From Proluteimonas luteida (GTDB lineage: Bacteria; Pseudomonadota; Gammaproteobacteria; Xanthomonadales; Xanthomonadaceae): a DNA stretch of 64,000 nucleotides. Of this stretch, positions 13,083-20,647 are shown in pieces. Location: positions 124,001-188,000 of the forward strand of contig NZ_JAIWPT010000004.1 of assembly GCF_021191695.1 (NCBI RefSeq), given 5' to 3'. The translations under genes and the position numbers were made by a program. The first letter of the stretch is position 1. Every line of letters begins with the position of its first letter. Under the pieces are notes generated by a model. It saw only the letters and a list, made by a program, of their open reading frames with translations. It did not search any database and had not been told where the DNA came from.

Positions 13083-13594
13083 GGCGTCTTCTCCTTGCCG
13101 GCGACTTTGCCGACATCGCGTTTGCCGCCACGCTTGCCGACCAGTTTCGCCGGCCCCAGCACGATCGCGTGCGACAGCGCCTTGCACATGTCGTAGACCG
13201 TCAGCGCGGCGACGGTGGCGCCGGTCAGTGCCTCCATCTCCACGCCGGTGCGGTGCACGGTCCTGACCGTGCATTCGATGCGCAGCGTGCGGGCGTCGTG
13301 CCAGTCGATCGCGAAACGGATGCCGTCGATCGGCAGCGGATGGCAGAACGGGATCAGCTCGTGGGTGCGCTTGACCGCCATCGTGCCGGCGATGATCGCG
13401 GTATCGACGATGCCGCCCTTGGCGCTTTTCAGCCCGTTGCGGTGCAGCTGGTCGGCGACGTCGACCGGAAACCGCACGCGGCACTCCGCGGTCGCCGCGC
13501 GTGCGGTCGCGACCTTGCCGGACACGTCGACCATCGCCGGTCGGCCGTCGGCGTCGAGGTGGGTCAAGGCGGGAGACGATCTGGCGGCGTTCAT
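13079..13594 (-). CDS. moaC: Cyclic pyranopterin monophosphate synthase
   Basis: A 171-residue MoaC, acting after MoaA to form cPMP, the first stable molybdopterin precursor. Visible motifs are '[16 protein letters not shown]', '[32 protein letters not shown]' (split here over several short motifs) and '[23 protein letters not shown]'. These include the conserved lysine, histidine and aspartate residues. A lysine-rich tail ('[16 protein letters not shown]') follows the conserved domain. It is separated from moaA by a 265-bp repeat-containing gap and coupled to moaD by ATGA. Confidence 0.95.
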   Translation of the reverse strand: MNAARSSPALTHLDADGRPAMVDVSGKVATARAATAECRVRFPVDVADQLHRNGLKSAKGGIVDTAIIAGTMAVKRTHELIPFCHPLPIDGIRFAIDWHDARTLRIECTVRTVHRTGVEMEALTGATVAALTVYDMCKALSHAIVLGPAKLVGKRGGKRDVGKVAGKEKTP

Positions 13595-13727
13595 GCGTCG
13601 GACATCGGCGGAAACCCCAGATGGTACCGGCACCGGTGTCTGGCGTGCCCCGATGGAGGGAAAACACCGCCGCCATTGCGCGCGGGACCCATGCGCAAGC
13701 AACCACTTGTCGTCGCGTTCGCCGGCC

Positions 13728-13846
13728 TTCCCTTCTCCCATAAACGGGAGAAGGTGGCGCACAGCGCCGGATGAGGGCGCTTCCAGCGGCCGCACGCCCC
13801 CATCCGCCCTTCGGGCACCATCCACCCGCAAAGGGCGCAATGCCCC
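13728..13846 (-). repeat. Intergenic repeat module shared with 45373-45494
   Basis: Read on the minus strand this runs 'ggggcattgcgcccttt', 'gatggtgcccgaaggg', 'gccctcatccggcgct' and 'caccttctcccg...gggagaaggga'. The same blocks in the same order occur on the plus strand at 45373-45494, inside the element at 45321-45527, with a divergent ~15-bp middle. It fills most of the gap between moaA and moaC and could interrupt the moa transcript with a hairpin. The rest of the gap (13595-13727) shows nothing recognisable. Confidence 0.75.
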
Positions 13847-13859
13847 GATCGTCCGCCGG

Positions 13860-14882
13860 TCACCCGCCGACCAGGAACATCTCGACATGCCGGCGCGGCG
13901 CGCGCGGGCTGCCGCGCAGCTCGCTGTAGCGGTCGGCGCGCTGCATCCACAGGGCCGCCAGGCGCTCCGAGAACGCGGCCTCGCCTTCGGCGAGCGCCGG
14001 CCGCAGGTCATGGCCGCGGCCGGCGAACAGGCAGGTGTAGAGGCTGCCGTCGGCGGAAACCCGGGCCCGCCGGCAGTCGCCGCAGAACGGCGCGGTGACC
14101 GAACTGATGAAGCCGATCTCGCCGGCGCCGTCGTCGAAGGCATGGCGCTCGGCGACCTCGCCGCGATAGTTCGCATCCAGCGCATGCAGCGGCCAGCGCG
14201 CATGCAGGCGGTCGCGCAGTTCCCGCGACGGCACCACCCGCGCGCGGTCCCAGCCATTGCAGGTGCCCACGTCCATGTACTCAATGAAGCGCAACACGTG
14301 GCCGCTGCCGCGGAAATGCGCGGCCATGCGTTCGACCTCGTGGTCGTTGACGCCGCGCTGGACCACACAGTTGAACTTGATCGGCCCGAAGCCCACGCGC
14401 TCGGCGGCATCGATGCCGGCCAGCACGTCGGCGATCTCGCCCCGCCCGCCCGACAGCGCGCGGAACAGCGCCGGATCCAGCGCGTCGAGGCTGATCGTCA
14501 ACCGCTGCAGGCCGGCATCGCGCAGCGCCTGCGCATGCCGCGCCAGCAGCGAGGCGTTGGTGGTCATCGCCAGGTCGTCGATACCGGGAATCCGCGCCAG
14601 CCGCGCGACCAGCGCCGGCAGGCCCTTGCGCAGCAGCGGCTCGCCGCCGGTCAGGCGCAGCTTGTGCGTGCCCAGCCGGACGAAGCCGCGCACCAGGGTC
14701 TCGATCTCGTCGAACGACAGCCGCCCGGCCTGGTCGAAACCGTAGCCCTCGGGCACGCGGTCGGCCGGCATGCAGTAGCCGCAGCGGAAGTTGCAGGCTT
14801 CGATGACCGACAGCCGCAGGTCGCGCAGCGGCCGCCCGCGGCGGTCGAGCGGAACGCTCGGCGGAGCGGGCAGCGCGCTCAT
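13860..14882 (-). CDS. moaA: GTP 3',8-cyclase (radical SAM)
   Basis: A 340-residue MoaA, the first enzyme of molybdenum cofactor synthesis, which rearranges GTP to 3',8-cyclo-dihydro-GTP. The radical-SAM cluster motif is '[12 protein letters not shown]' (CxxxCxxC). The second C-terminal cluster is '[19 protein letters not shown]'. The protein ends in the Gly-Gly tail ('MFLVGG') needed for catalysis. '[12 protein letters not shown]' and 'TTNASLL' are further family signatures. The ATG at 14882 overlaps the stop of the preceding hydrolase gene (ATGA). Confidence 0.97.
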   Translation of the reverse strand: MSALPAPPSVPLDRRGRPLRDLRLSVIEACNFRCGYCMPADRVPEGYGFDQAGRLSFDEIETLVRGFVRLGTHKLRLTGGEPLLRKGLPALVARLARIPGIDDLAMTTNASLLARHAQALRDAGLQRLTISLDALDPALFRALSGGRGEIADVLAGIDAAERVGFGPIKFNCVVQRGVNDHEVERMAAHFRGSGHVLRFIEYMDVGTCNGWDRARVVPSRELRDRLHARWPLHALDANYRGEVAERHAFDDGAGEIGFISSVTAPFCGDCRRARVSADGSLYTCLFAGRGHDLRPALAEGEAAFSERLAALWMQRADRYSELRGSPRAPRRHVEMFLVGG

Positions 14883-15634
14883 GCCGGCGTCCCCGCCGAT
14901 ATCGGCGCGCGCAGCGGCAATACGTCGCCGGGCCGCGCAACGCGATGTCCGCGCGCGGCCAGTGCGTCGCCATCGGCCTGCGAGGCGTAGTGGTACAGCA
15001 CGCAACGCGCGAGCAGGTCCGGCGCGTACTCGCGCGCCAGGTCGTCGATGCCGCTGTGCGAGGGATTGCCGTGCAGGCCGCAGTCGTGCGCGACCAGTTC
15101 GTCGCGGCCGGCGAATCGCGCCAGCATTTCCGGGACCGGGCGGGTGTCGCCGCTCCAGACCAGGCTGCCCGGCAGGCGCAGGCCGTAGGCGGTCTCGGGC
15201 CAGTGGTGGCGCACCGGGAACACTTCCAGGCGCAGGCCTTCGTGCCAGAACGCGTCGCCGACCGGAATCAGCCGGAACGCCTCCCAGAAATTCGCCCCGC
15301 CCTCCGCCAGCACGTTCGGATAATCGCCGACGCGCCGGTGCAGCAGCGGCACCACGGTTGCCGGCACGTACACCGGCATGCGGCCGCGTCGTGCCGGATC
15401 GAACCAGCCGTCGACGAACAGCCGCTCGAACCCACCGACATGGTCCAGGTGCGTATGGGTCACGAACAGCGCGCGCGGCGCCTCGCCGTAGTGGTCGAGA
15501 TAGGTGGTCAGCCCCTCGCTGCCGCAGTCGATCGTCAGCCATGGCACGCCGTCGCGCTCGATCGTCGCCATCGGCGAGCCGAGCGCGGTCGCCGACGCGT
15601 TGCCGACGCCCTGGAACCGCAGCGACCAGGACAT
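14879..15634 (-). CDS. Metallo-beta-lactamase-fold hydrolase (RNase Z-like)
   Basis: A 251-residue MBL-fold protein. 'HTHLDHVGGFERLF' is the zinc-binding HxHxDH motif. 'FPVRHHWPETAYGLRL' and 'VWSGDTRPVPEML' give the later histidine and aspartate ligands, and 'AHDCGLHGNPSHSG' follows. The arrangement resembles the ribonuclease Z/ElaC and AtsA-like subgroup, but length and context do not fix a substrate. It sits between kdkA (stop and start share one base, TGATG) and moaA (ATGA), so it belongs to the same transcript. Confidence 0.85.
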   Translation of the reverse strand: MSWSLRFQGVGNASATALGSPMATIERDGVPWLTIDCGSEGLTTYLDHYGEAPRALFVTHTHLDHVGGFERLFVDGWFDPARRGRMPVYVPATVVPLLHRRVGDYPNVLAEGGANFWEAFRLIPVGDAFWHEGLRLEVFPVRHHWPETAYGLRLPGSLVWSGDTRPVPEMLARFAGRDELVAHDCGLHGNPSHSGIDDLAREYAPDLLARCVLYHYASQADGDALAARGHRVARPGDVLPLRAPISAGTPA

Positions 15635-16392
15635 CAGGTGCCCCGGCTCCACAGGGTGTCGTAGGAGCGGCGCAGGCGTGCGAAATCGCGTTCGACGTCC
15701 GCCTCCGGGCGTGCGCCGCGCAGCTTCAGCAGCGAGCGCTTGAGCCGGGCGAGGTTGCGCTCGCGCCAGCGGGTCTCGGGAATCCGCAGGCGGCCGCGGT
15801 CGAGATCGATCAGCCAGCCCTTGCCGACGCCGTCGAACAGGATGTTGTGGGCATTGAGATCGGCGTGGTCGAGCCCGGCGCGATGGAAGCGCGCGATCAG
15901 CCGGCCGGTCTGCTCCCACGGCGCATCGTCGGCGGATTCCGCGGCCAGCTCGGCCAGCGAGCGCACGTCGGCCAGCCGCTCGACGAGGATCCAGGCCCGG
16001 TAGGCCAATCCGCGCCGCAGGTAGCTGGCGGCGATCGGCTGCGGCACCGGCAGGTCGCGGCGCAGCAGCTCGCGCAGCAGCCGGAACTCGACGAAACTGC
16101 GCACGCGCCGGGTACCGCGCCACAGGTGCAGGTCGCGGTTGAAACGGCCGACCAGGCCACCGCGCAGGTACTGCCGCAGCACGCAGGGCCCGTGCGAGGC
16201 ATCGATGAACCACGCACCGCCGCGGCCGCTGCCGTCGACGCGTTGCGCGCGCTCGCCCCACAGGGCCGGGTCGAACCAGCGCGGATCGGCTTGCCGCAGC
16301 TGCGTGCCGTCGAACAGAATGGCGCCATACGCCCCCGCGCGGCCGTTCGCCGGAATCGGCGTCAGGCTCTCGCTGGGATCGAATCTGGTCAT
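15634..16392 (-). CDS. kdkA: 3-deoxy-D-manno-octulosonic acid kinase
   Basis: A 252-residue KdkA, the Kdo kinase of the Haemophilus/Vibrio/Xanthomonas lineage that phosphorylates Kdo at O-4 in the lipopolysaccharide inner core. The kinase-like fold shows '[23 protein letters not shown]', the catalytic loop '[18 protein letters not shown]' and the metal-binding '[11 protein letters not shown]'. The plus-strand glycosyltransferase next door also looks like an LPS-core enzyme, which supports the assignment. A TAGACT hexamer lies 6 nt before the ATG, suggesting a leaderless message. This is the first gene of the minus-strand run that carries moaA-moaE. Confidence 0.93.
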   Translation of the reverse strand: MTRFDPSESLTPIPANGRAGAYGAILFDGTQLRQADPRWFDPALWGERAQRVDGSGRGGAWFIDASHGPCVLRQYLRGGLVGRFNRDLHLWRGTRRVRSFVEFRLLRELLRRDLPVPQPIAASYLRRGLAYRAWILVERLADVRSLAELAAESADDAPWEQTGRLIARFHRAGLDHADLNAHNILFDGVGKGWLIDLDRGRLRIPETRWRERNLARLKRSLLKLRGARPEADVERDFARLRRSYDTLWSRGT

Positions 16393-16398
16393 CCCGCG

Positions 16399-16404
16399 AG
16401 TCTA
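16399..16404 (-). promoter_or_regulatory. Candidate -10 box of kdkA (leaderless spacing)
   Basis: TAGACT on the minus strand, six bases from the kdkA ATG at 16392. It would drive the kdkA-MBL-moa transcript with no 5' leader. It lies in the 19-bp divergent gap with the glycosyltransferase gene. Confidence 0.35.
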
Positions 16405-16411
16405 GCAAGCC

Positions 16412-17488
16412 TTGGCGATTCCCCCGACAGCCGGCGCCCCGCCCGCACTCCGCACCGTTTGCCTGCTGCGGCTGTCGGCGCTGGGCGATGTCACCCACGT
16501 GCTGCCGCTGGTCCACACCCTGCGCCGGGCCTGGCCCGACGTCGCCCTGACCTGGGTCATCGGCAAAGGTGAACAGCGCCTGCTCGACGGCCTGCCCGGG
16601 GTCGAGTTCGCCGTCTACGACAAGAAGACCGGGTTGGCCGGCATGCGCGCCCTGCGCCGCCAGTTCGCCGGCCGGCGCTTCGACGCGCTGCTGCAGATGC
16701 AGGTCGCGGCGCGCGCCAACCTGCTATCGGCATTCATCCCCGCGCGGCGCCGGGTCGGCTACGACCGCAGCCGGTCCAAGGACCTGCACGGCCTGTTCAT
16801 CAACGAGCGGATCCCCGACCGGCCCGGCATCCACGTGCTCGACGCGATCGGCAGCTTCTGCGAGCCGCTGGGCCTGCGCCAGACCAAGGTCGTCTGGGAC
16901 ATGCCGGTGCCTGAAGAGGCCTGGGCATGGGCCGCCGCGCAATGGCCCGACGACGGCACGCCGACGCTGATGATCTCGCCCTGCTCCAGCCACCAGCGCC
17001 GCAACTGGATGCCCGACCGCTACGCCGCCGTCGCCGACCACGCCGCCGCGGCCGGCTGGCGCATCGTGCTGTGCGGCGGCCGCAGCGAGCTGGAGCGCCG
17101 GACCGCCGACGCGATCCTCGCGGCGCTGCAGGCGCCGGCACTGGACCTGGTCGGCAAGGACACGCTGAAGCAGCTGCCCGCACTGCTGGCCCGCGCGCAG
17201 CTGCTGGTCACGCCCGATTCCGGCCCCATGCACATCGCCAACGCGATGGGCACCAAGGTGCTGGGCCTGCACGCGGCCAGCAACCCGGCGCGCAGCGGGC
17301 CGTATTCGGACCGCCGCTTCTGCGTCGACCGCTACGACGACGCCGCGCGCAAGTACCTCGGCAAGCCGGCATCCGAGCTGAAATGGGGCACCAAGATCGA
17401 GTTCGACGACGTCATGGCCCTGGTCACCGTCGACGACGCGATCGCCGCCTTCGAGCGGCGCCGTGCGGACCTGCAGGAAACGCGCTGA
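16412..17488 (+). CDS. Glycosyltransferase family 9 (heptosyltransferase-like)
   Basis: A 358-residue GT9 protein. The N-terminal 'VCLLRLSALGDVTHVLPLVHTLRRAWPD' is the acceptor-binding Rossmann half typical of WaaC/WaaF/WaaQ enzymes. The C-terminal 'ISPCSSHQRRNWMPDRYAAVAD' and 'LVTPDSGPMHIANAMGTKVLGLHA' form the ADP-heptose (nucleotide-sugar) site. It probably adds heptose or a similar sugar to the LPS inner core at the cytoplasmic membrane, consistent with the divergent kdkA. The start is uncertain: a TTG at 16412 is the only in-frame initiator that keeps the N-terminus without reading into kdkA. It ends one base into the next ATG (TGATG). Confidence 0.88.
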   Translation: MAIPPTAGAPPALRTVCLLRLSALGDVTHVLPLVHTLRRAWPDVALTWVIGKGEQRLLDGLPGVEFAVYDKKTGLAGMRALRRQFAGRRFDALLQMQVAARANLLSAFIPARRRVGYDRSRSKDLHGLFINERIPDRPGIHVLDAIGSFCEPLGLRQTKVVWDMPVPEEAWAWAAAQWPDDGTPTLMISPCSSHQRRNWMPDRYAAVADHAAAAGWRIVLCGGRSELERRTADAILAALQAPALDLVGKDTLKQLPALLARAQLLVTPDSGPMHIANAMGTKVLGLHAASNPARSGPYSDRRFCVDRYDDAARKYLGKPASELKWGTKIEFDDVMALVTVDDAIAAFERRRADLQETR

Positions 17489-17850
17489 TGGACCCGATGA
17501 TCGCCGGTGCCCTGTCCTCGCTGATCGGCGCCCTGGTCGGCGGCGGCATCAGCTACGCGCTGAACCGCCAATTGCACGCCCAGCAGCTCGCGCGCCTGCG
17601 CGAACAGTACAAGACCGAGTTCATGGCCGAGGACACCGCCCGGCATTTCCTCGGCCACAAGGGCTACACCGACCGCTCGTTCGAGGTGCTGCGCAAGCAC
17701 CTGGGCGGCTTCGACGACGACGAACTGCGCCGCATCCTGGTCCGCGCCGGCGCGGTGCGCACCTTCCGCGAAGACGGCTCGGAATGGTGGCGGCTGCTGA
17801 GCCGCATGGACGAGTACATCGGCCAGAAATCGCGCGGCGCCGGTTCCTGA
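17488..17850 (+). CDS. Membrane-anchored small protein, unknown function
   Basis: A 120-residue protein with a glycine-rich hydrophobic N-terminus ('MIAGALSSLIGALVGGGISYAL'), probably one membrane segment. A charged cytoplasmic helix follows ('LHAQQLARLREQYKTEF'), then a compact domain with 'HKGYTDRSFEVLRKHLGGFDDDELRRILVRAGAVR', which reads like a small winged-helix. I do not recognise a named family. It is translationally coupled to the upstream glycosyltransferase (TGATG). Confidence 0.75.
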   Translation: MDPMIAGALSSLIGALVGGGISYALNRQLHAQQLARLREQYKTEFMAEDTARHFLGHKGYTDRSFEVLRKHLGGFDDDELRRILVRAGAVRTFREDGSEWWRLLSRMDEYIGQKSRGAGS

Positions 17851-17884
17851 CCCGCGTCGCCCGCGGCCCGCGCACCGGGCCGGT

Positions 17885-18295
17885 TCAGGGCGTCCCGGCG
17901 TCGCTGCGGTAGTCCTGGTAGGACTTCTCCTCGACGTAGTCCGAGCCCAGCGCCAGGTTGATGTCCTTCTTGATCCGCGCGCGTTCGTCGTTTTCGAAGT
18001 ACACGCTGCGCGCCAGGCGGATGAACTCCTCGTCGAAGGCCTGCGCCTTCTCCTTGATGCGGATGTCGTCCTCGATCACCCACAGGCGCTCGTTGACGGC
18101 CTTGAGCTGGGCGCGCAGTTCGGCGATGTCGTGGCCGGCGGCCGAATGCGCCATCCAGGTGTTCTCCAGCGCCGACAGTTCGTTGCGGACGTTGGCCAGC
18201 TTGGCGGCATCGGTCATGCGCTCGGACTTGATCTGCAGGATCGCGATCTTGTCGAGCAGCTCACCGAACGACACGGGCACGAGGATTTCGGACAT
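17885..18295 (-). CDS. DUF6165-like protein
   Basis: A 136-residue, mostly helical, charged protein starting 'MSEILVPVSFGELLDKIAILQIKSERM'. This opening is shared by a small family found beside LPS/glycan genes in Proteobacteria and catalogued as DUF6165 (recalled, not searched). Coiled-coil-like heptads run through residues 25-95. No catalytic motif is visible. It converges with the preceding gene. Its proximity to the glycosyltransferase and kdkA suggests a role in envelope glycan assembly, but there is no direct evidence. Confidence 0.7.
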   Translation of the reverse strand: MSEILVPVSFGELLDKIAILQIKSERMTDAAKLANVRNELSALENTWMAHSAAGHDIAELRAQLKAVNERLWVIEDDIRIKEKAQAFDEEFIRLARSVYFENDERARIKKDINLALGSDYVEEKSYQDYRSDAGTP

Positions 18296-18405
18296 GGCAC
18301 CAGCTTCTGCAACGATGGGCCCGCCAGTGTAGCCGACAGCTTGTCGAGCGCCCGCCCCGCCCGTATCATTGCGCCCCCGGCCCGCCACGCGCGCCGGCCA
18401 GTTCT

Positions 18406-18496
18406 GGAGAGGTGGCAGAGCGGTTGAATGTACCTGACTCGAAATCAGGCAGGCGTTTATAGCGCCTCGGGGGTTCGAATCCCCCCCTCTCCGCCA
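18406..18496 (+). tRNA. tRNA-Ser (anticodon CGA)
   Basis: A 91-nt tRNA with encoded CCA. The acceptor stem 'ggagagg...cctctcc', D-loop 'ggcagagcggttgaatg', anticodon arm 'cctga ctCGAaa tcagg', a long variable arm as required for serine tRNAs ('gcgtttatagcgcc') and T-arm 'gggggttcgaatccccc' are all present. The loop gives anticodon CGA, reading UCG, a favoured serine codon at this GC content. It is followed 11 bp later by a terminator. Confidence 0.96.
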
Positions 18497-18507
18497 GAAA
18501 CGCGAAG

Positions 18508-18528
18508 CGCCCCGCAAGGGGCGTTTTT
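18508..18528 (+). terminator. Rho-independent terminator after tRNA-Ser
   Basis: Perfect stem 'cgcccc/ggggcg' with a 'gcaa' tetraloop followed by 'ttttt', 11 bp downstream of the tRNA end. Confidence 0.85.
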
Positions 18529-18710
18529 CGTTCCTGATCCAGGACCTGCTCGACCGCGATGCCAACGGCAATGCCCTCGACACCGGCTCGCCCGAACTGC
18601 AGGAAGCCCTGCGCAAATGCCCCGCCGCGAATTCCGTCTCCGGAATCGCCTGCCGGCAGCAGGTGTGCAGCAGCCATGCCGGGCGGGATCCGGCCTGTCC
18701 CCGACAGTAG
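18522..18710 (+). pseudogene. Probable 3' remnant of a protein gene
   Basis: Immediately after the tRNA terminator, one plus-strand frame reads as plausible protein up to a TAG at 18708-18710: 'FLIQDLLDRDANGNALDTGS', then 'PELQEALRKCPAANSVSGIA' and 'CRQQVCSSHAGRDPACPRQ'. The composition, periodic cysteines and codon usage look coding, but the frame has no start codon before it runs back into the terminator and tRNA. It may be the C-terminal end of a gene whose front was lost when something recombined at the tRNA 3' end. The family is not recognised. From 18711 to about 19010 I see no further gene. Confidence 0.4.
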
Positions 18711-19012
18711 GGCCTCGTCGCCTTCGTGGATTCTTTCGCCCAATCTGAAGGGCGAAAATGTGGTCCGGGGTTGTCCGTAATCCATCCCTCGTCCCGGGCC
18801 GGCAAGGCGCCTGATTCGTGCTGTCGAGAGGCGGGTCCCAACCCGCGTCGAGTCCCTTCCTACACAGCTTTGCTTGCGTCGTCCTCGGCTGCGGGCCAAT
18901 ACCTTCTCCGGGAGAAGCCCCTCGGAACAGGGTCTTCGCCGAATCCCGGACAGCTCATGAATCCTGATGCCATGCACGTCCGCCGCGTAGCACCGACCCA
19001 GGCAGGCAGTCA

Positions 19013-19042
19013 GAAAAAACCCCGGCATGACCGGGGCTTTTT
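19013..19042 (-). terminator. Terminator of the phosphate porin gene
   Basis: Stem 'ccccgg/ccgggg' with a 5-base loop. On the minus strand it is followed by a T run (the 'aaaaaa' at 19013-19018). A T run on the other side makes it potentially bidirectional. It lies about 30 bp beyond the porin stop codon. Confidence 0.8.
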
Positions 19043-19070
19043 CGTCACGCAATGGAAGGATCCGGGGGAA

Positions 19071-20369
19071 TCAGAAGCTGAACTGCGTGCGCAGCGCGTA
19101 CTGGCCGGTCTCGTCGCCGGTGACGGTGTTGTCGCCCTTGGTGTAGTTGAACATGAAGCGCAGGTTCGGATTGACGTAATAGTTCATGCCGAGGATCCAG
19201 CTGCTGACGTCGCGGTTGGCGATGTCCTTGTTCTCGATCGTGTCGTAGCGCGCGACCAGTTCCCACAGGCCGCGATCGGTGACCTTGGGCGAGGCGAAGA
19301 TGCCGTTGCCGGGCTTGTAGGCCTTGTGGCCGCCGTTGAGCAGCCAGCTGCCCTGCACGTACCACGTGGCGACGTCCTGGTCGGGGCCGATCGGCTGGCC
19401 GAAGGTGGCGTTGGCGTACTCGCCCTGGAAGAACAGCGGGCCGAACGAACCCGCGGCCTCGATGCCGTAGGCGGTGACCTGGTTGCCGCTGGCGCCGGTG
19501 GTGGTGGCGATGGTCTGCGCCGGGCCGCGACGGCCGGCGTAGTTGGCGACGGCCGAGAAGTCGGCCGAACCCTTGTTGAGGTTTTCCTGGCTGGCCCAGC
19601 CACCGAAGTGCAGCGTGCTGTCCTCGGTGTTGATCGGCGCGTAGGTGACGCGGCCGGCGGCGCCGAAGCCCTCGTTGCGGCTGCCCGAGGCGCTGCGCAG
19701 GTTGAACACCGACAGGCCGGCGGTGTAGTTGCCGTCGGCGCGCAGATAGCCCACGCCCTGCTGGAACTGGCGGCCGCTGAACAGGCCGGTCGCCGACGAG
19801 AACGGCCGCTCCATGGTCAGGATCTCGTTGGAGCTGGTCAGCTCCTCCATCGAGCGGTAGGGCTTGAAGTGGCCGACGGTGAACTTGCCGCCGAGCGCGG
19901 ACTTGGCGATGTAGACGTCGCGGAACCCGTCCAGGCCGGTGCCGGCAGCGAAGTCCTGCTCGAACTTGTATTCCCAGCCGTAGGCCTTGCCCTGCAGGGT
20001 CACGCGCGCGCGGCGGAATTCGCTGGTGCCGGTGGTGTCGGCGATGTCGCGGTCGAACGCGTAGGCGTCGAAGTGGATGCGGCCGCCGGCGGAGAACTCG
20101 AACTTCTTGTCGGCCGAGGTGACCTTCAGACCGCCCTTGGTCTCGACCACCGGCGTGGTGGTGGCGATCTTGTCCAGGCTTTCCTGGGTGCCGATGTTGA
20201 TGTCCGACTGCGCGTCGGTACGCACCTCGAGCGCGTCGACCTTGGCTTGCAGCTCGGCCAGCTGGGCACGCAGCGCGGCGACTTCCGCGTCGCGGTCCTG
20301 GGCCGAGGCGGAGAACGTGACGGACGCGACGGCCAGCGCGAGCGAGGTGGCCAGGATGGAATGACGCAT
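19071..20369 (-). CDS. OprP-type phosphate-selective porin
   Basis: A 432-residue outer-membrane protein. A signal peptide ('SILATSLALAVASVTFSASA') is followed by a short coiled coil with heptads ('VAALRAQLAELQAKVDALEV'), as in OprP/OprO trimers. The beta-barrel strands follow, ending in the outer-membrane signature phenylalanine ('ALRTQFSF'). 'EFRRARVTLQGKAYGWEYKFEQDF' is the typical first-strands motif of the family. OprP-type channels take up phosphate or polyphosphate under starvation. The gene is divergent from pstS with Pho boxes between them, which supports a phosphate role over the many OprO-like paralogues with other substrates. Confidence 0.9.
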   Translation of the reverse strand: MRHSILATSLALAVASVTFSASAQDRDAEVAALRAQLAELQAKVDALEVRTDAQSDINIGTQESLDKIATTTPVVETKGGLKVTSADKKFEFSAGGRIHFDAYAFDRDIADTTGTSEFRRARVTLQGKAYGWEYKFEQDFAAGTGLDGFRDVYIAKSALGGKFTVGHFKPYRSMEELTSSNEILTMERPFSSATGLFSGRQFQQGVGYLRADGNYTAGLSVFNLRSASGSRNEGFGAAGRVTYAPINTEDSTLHFGGWASQENLNKGSADFSAVANYAGRRGPAQTIATTTGASGNQVTAYGIEAAGSFGPLFFQGEYANATFGQPIGPDQDVATWYVQGSWLLNGGHKAYKPGNGIFASPKVTDRGLWELVARYDTIENKDIANRDVSSWILGMNYYVNPNLRFMFNYTKGDNTVTGDETGQYALRTQFSF

Positions 20370-20474
20370 GGTGGATTCCCGTGGATGGTGAGGACTGGAT
20401 GACGCGCCGCGCGCCGCTCCGGCGCCGCCGGGGGCGTTAAGCGACTGTTAGCGTGCGCAGACTGCGCAGGTTTG

Positions 20475-20514
20475 CTGACAGATCGATGGCACCCAGATGA
20501 CGAATCGATGACAA
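20475..20514 (-). promoter_or_regulatory. Extended Pho box of the porin gene (four phased heptamers)
   Basis: On the minus strand four heptamers start exactly 11 bp apart: TTGTCAT, TCGTCAT, GTGCCAT, CTGTCAG (20514 down to 20475). The known PhoB site is CTGTCAT-N4-CTGTCAT with this period. The first pair is the best match. It lies about 105 bp upstream of the porin ATG. Confidence 0.8.
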
Positions 20515-20548
20515 ATGCCGCCGGCCGCGGCGCGGCGGCCGCCGCCGG

Positions 20549-20599
20549 CAGTCATCACGGCGTCATCGTTGCGACGCGCGATTGTCACGAAGCTGCCGT
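20549..20599 (+). promoter_or_regulatory. Extended Pho box of the first pstS gene
   Basis: Plus-strand heptamers at 11-bp steps: CAGTCAT (20549), GCGTCAT (20560), GCGACGC (20571, weak), TTGTCAC (20582), CTGCCGT (20593, partial). This fits a tandem PhoB-binding array. It ends 48 bp before the pstS ATG, suitable for class II activation replacing the -35 box. Confidence 0.7.
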
Positions 20600-20647
20600 G
20601 AAATACGCCGCACGGCGCCTGTGCCCGTCCTCACTCCAGGGAACCCC

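Noticed and set aside
12719..13600. moaB or mog gene in the moa cluster
   Set aside because: All frames in the cluster are accounted for by moaC, moaD and moaE; no MoaB/Mog-type motif is present.
18366..19052. A 228-codon minus-strand frame running across the tRNA-Ser gene
   Set aside because: It is open only because the antisense of a serine tRNA reads 'GGFEPPRRYKRLPDFESGTF', a well-known false protein. It overlaps the tRNA, its terminator and the remnant.
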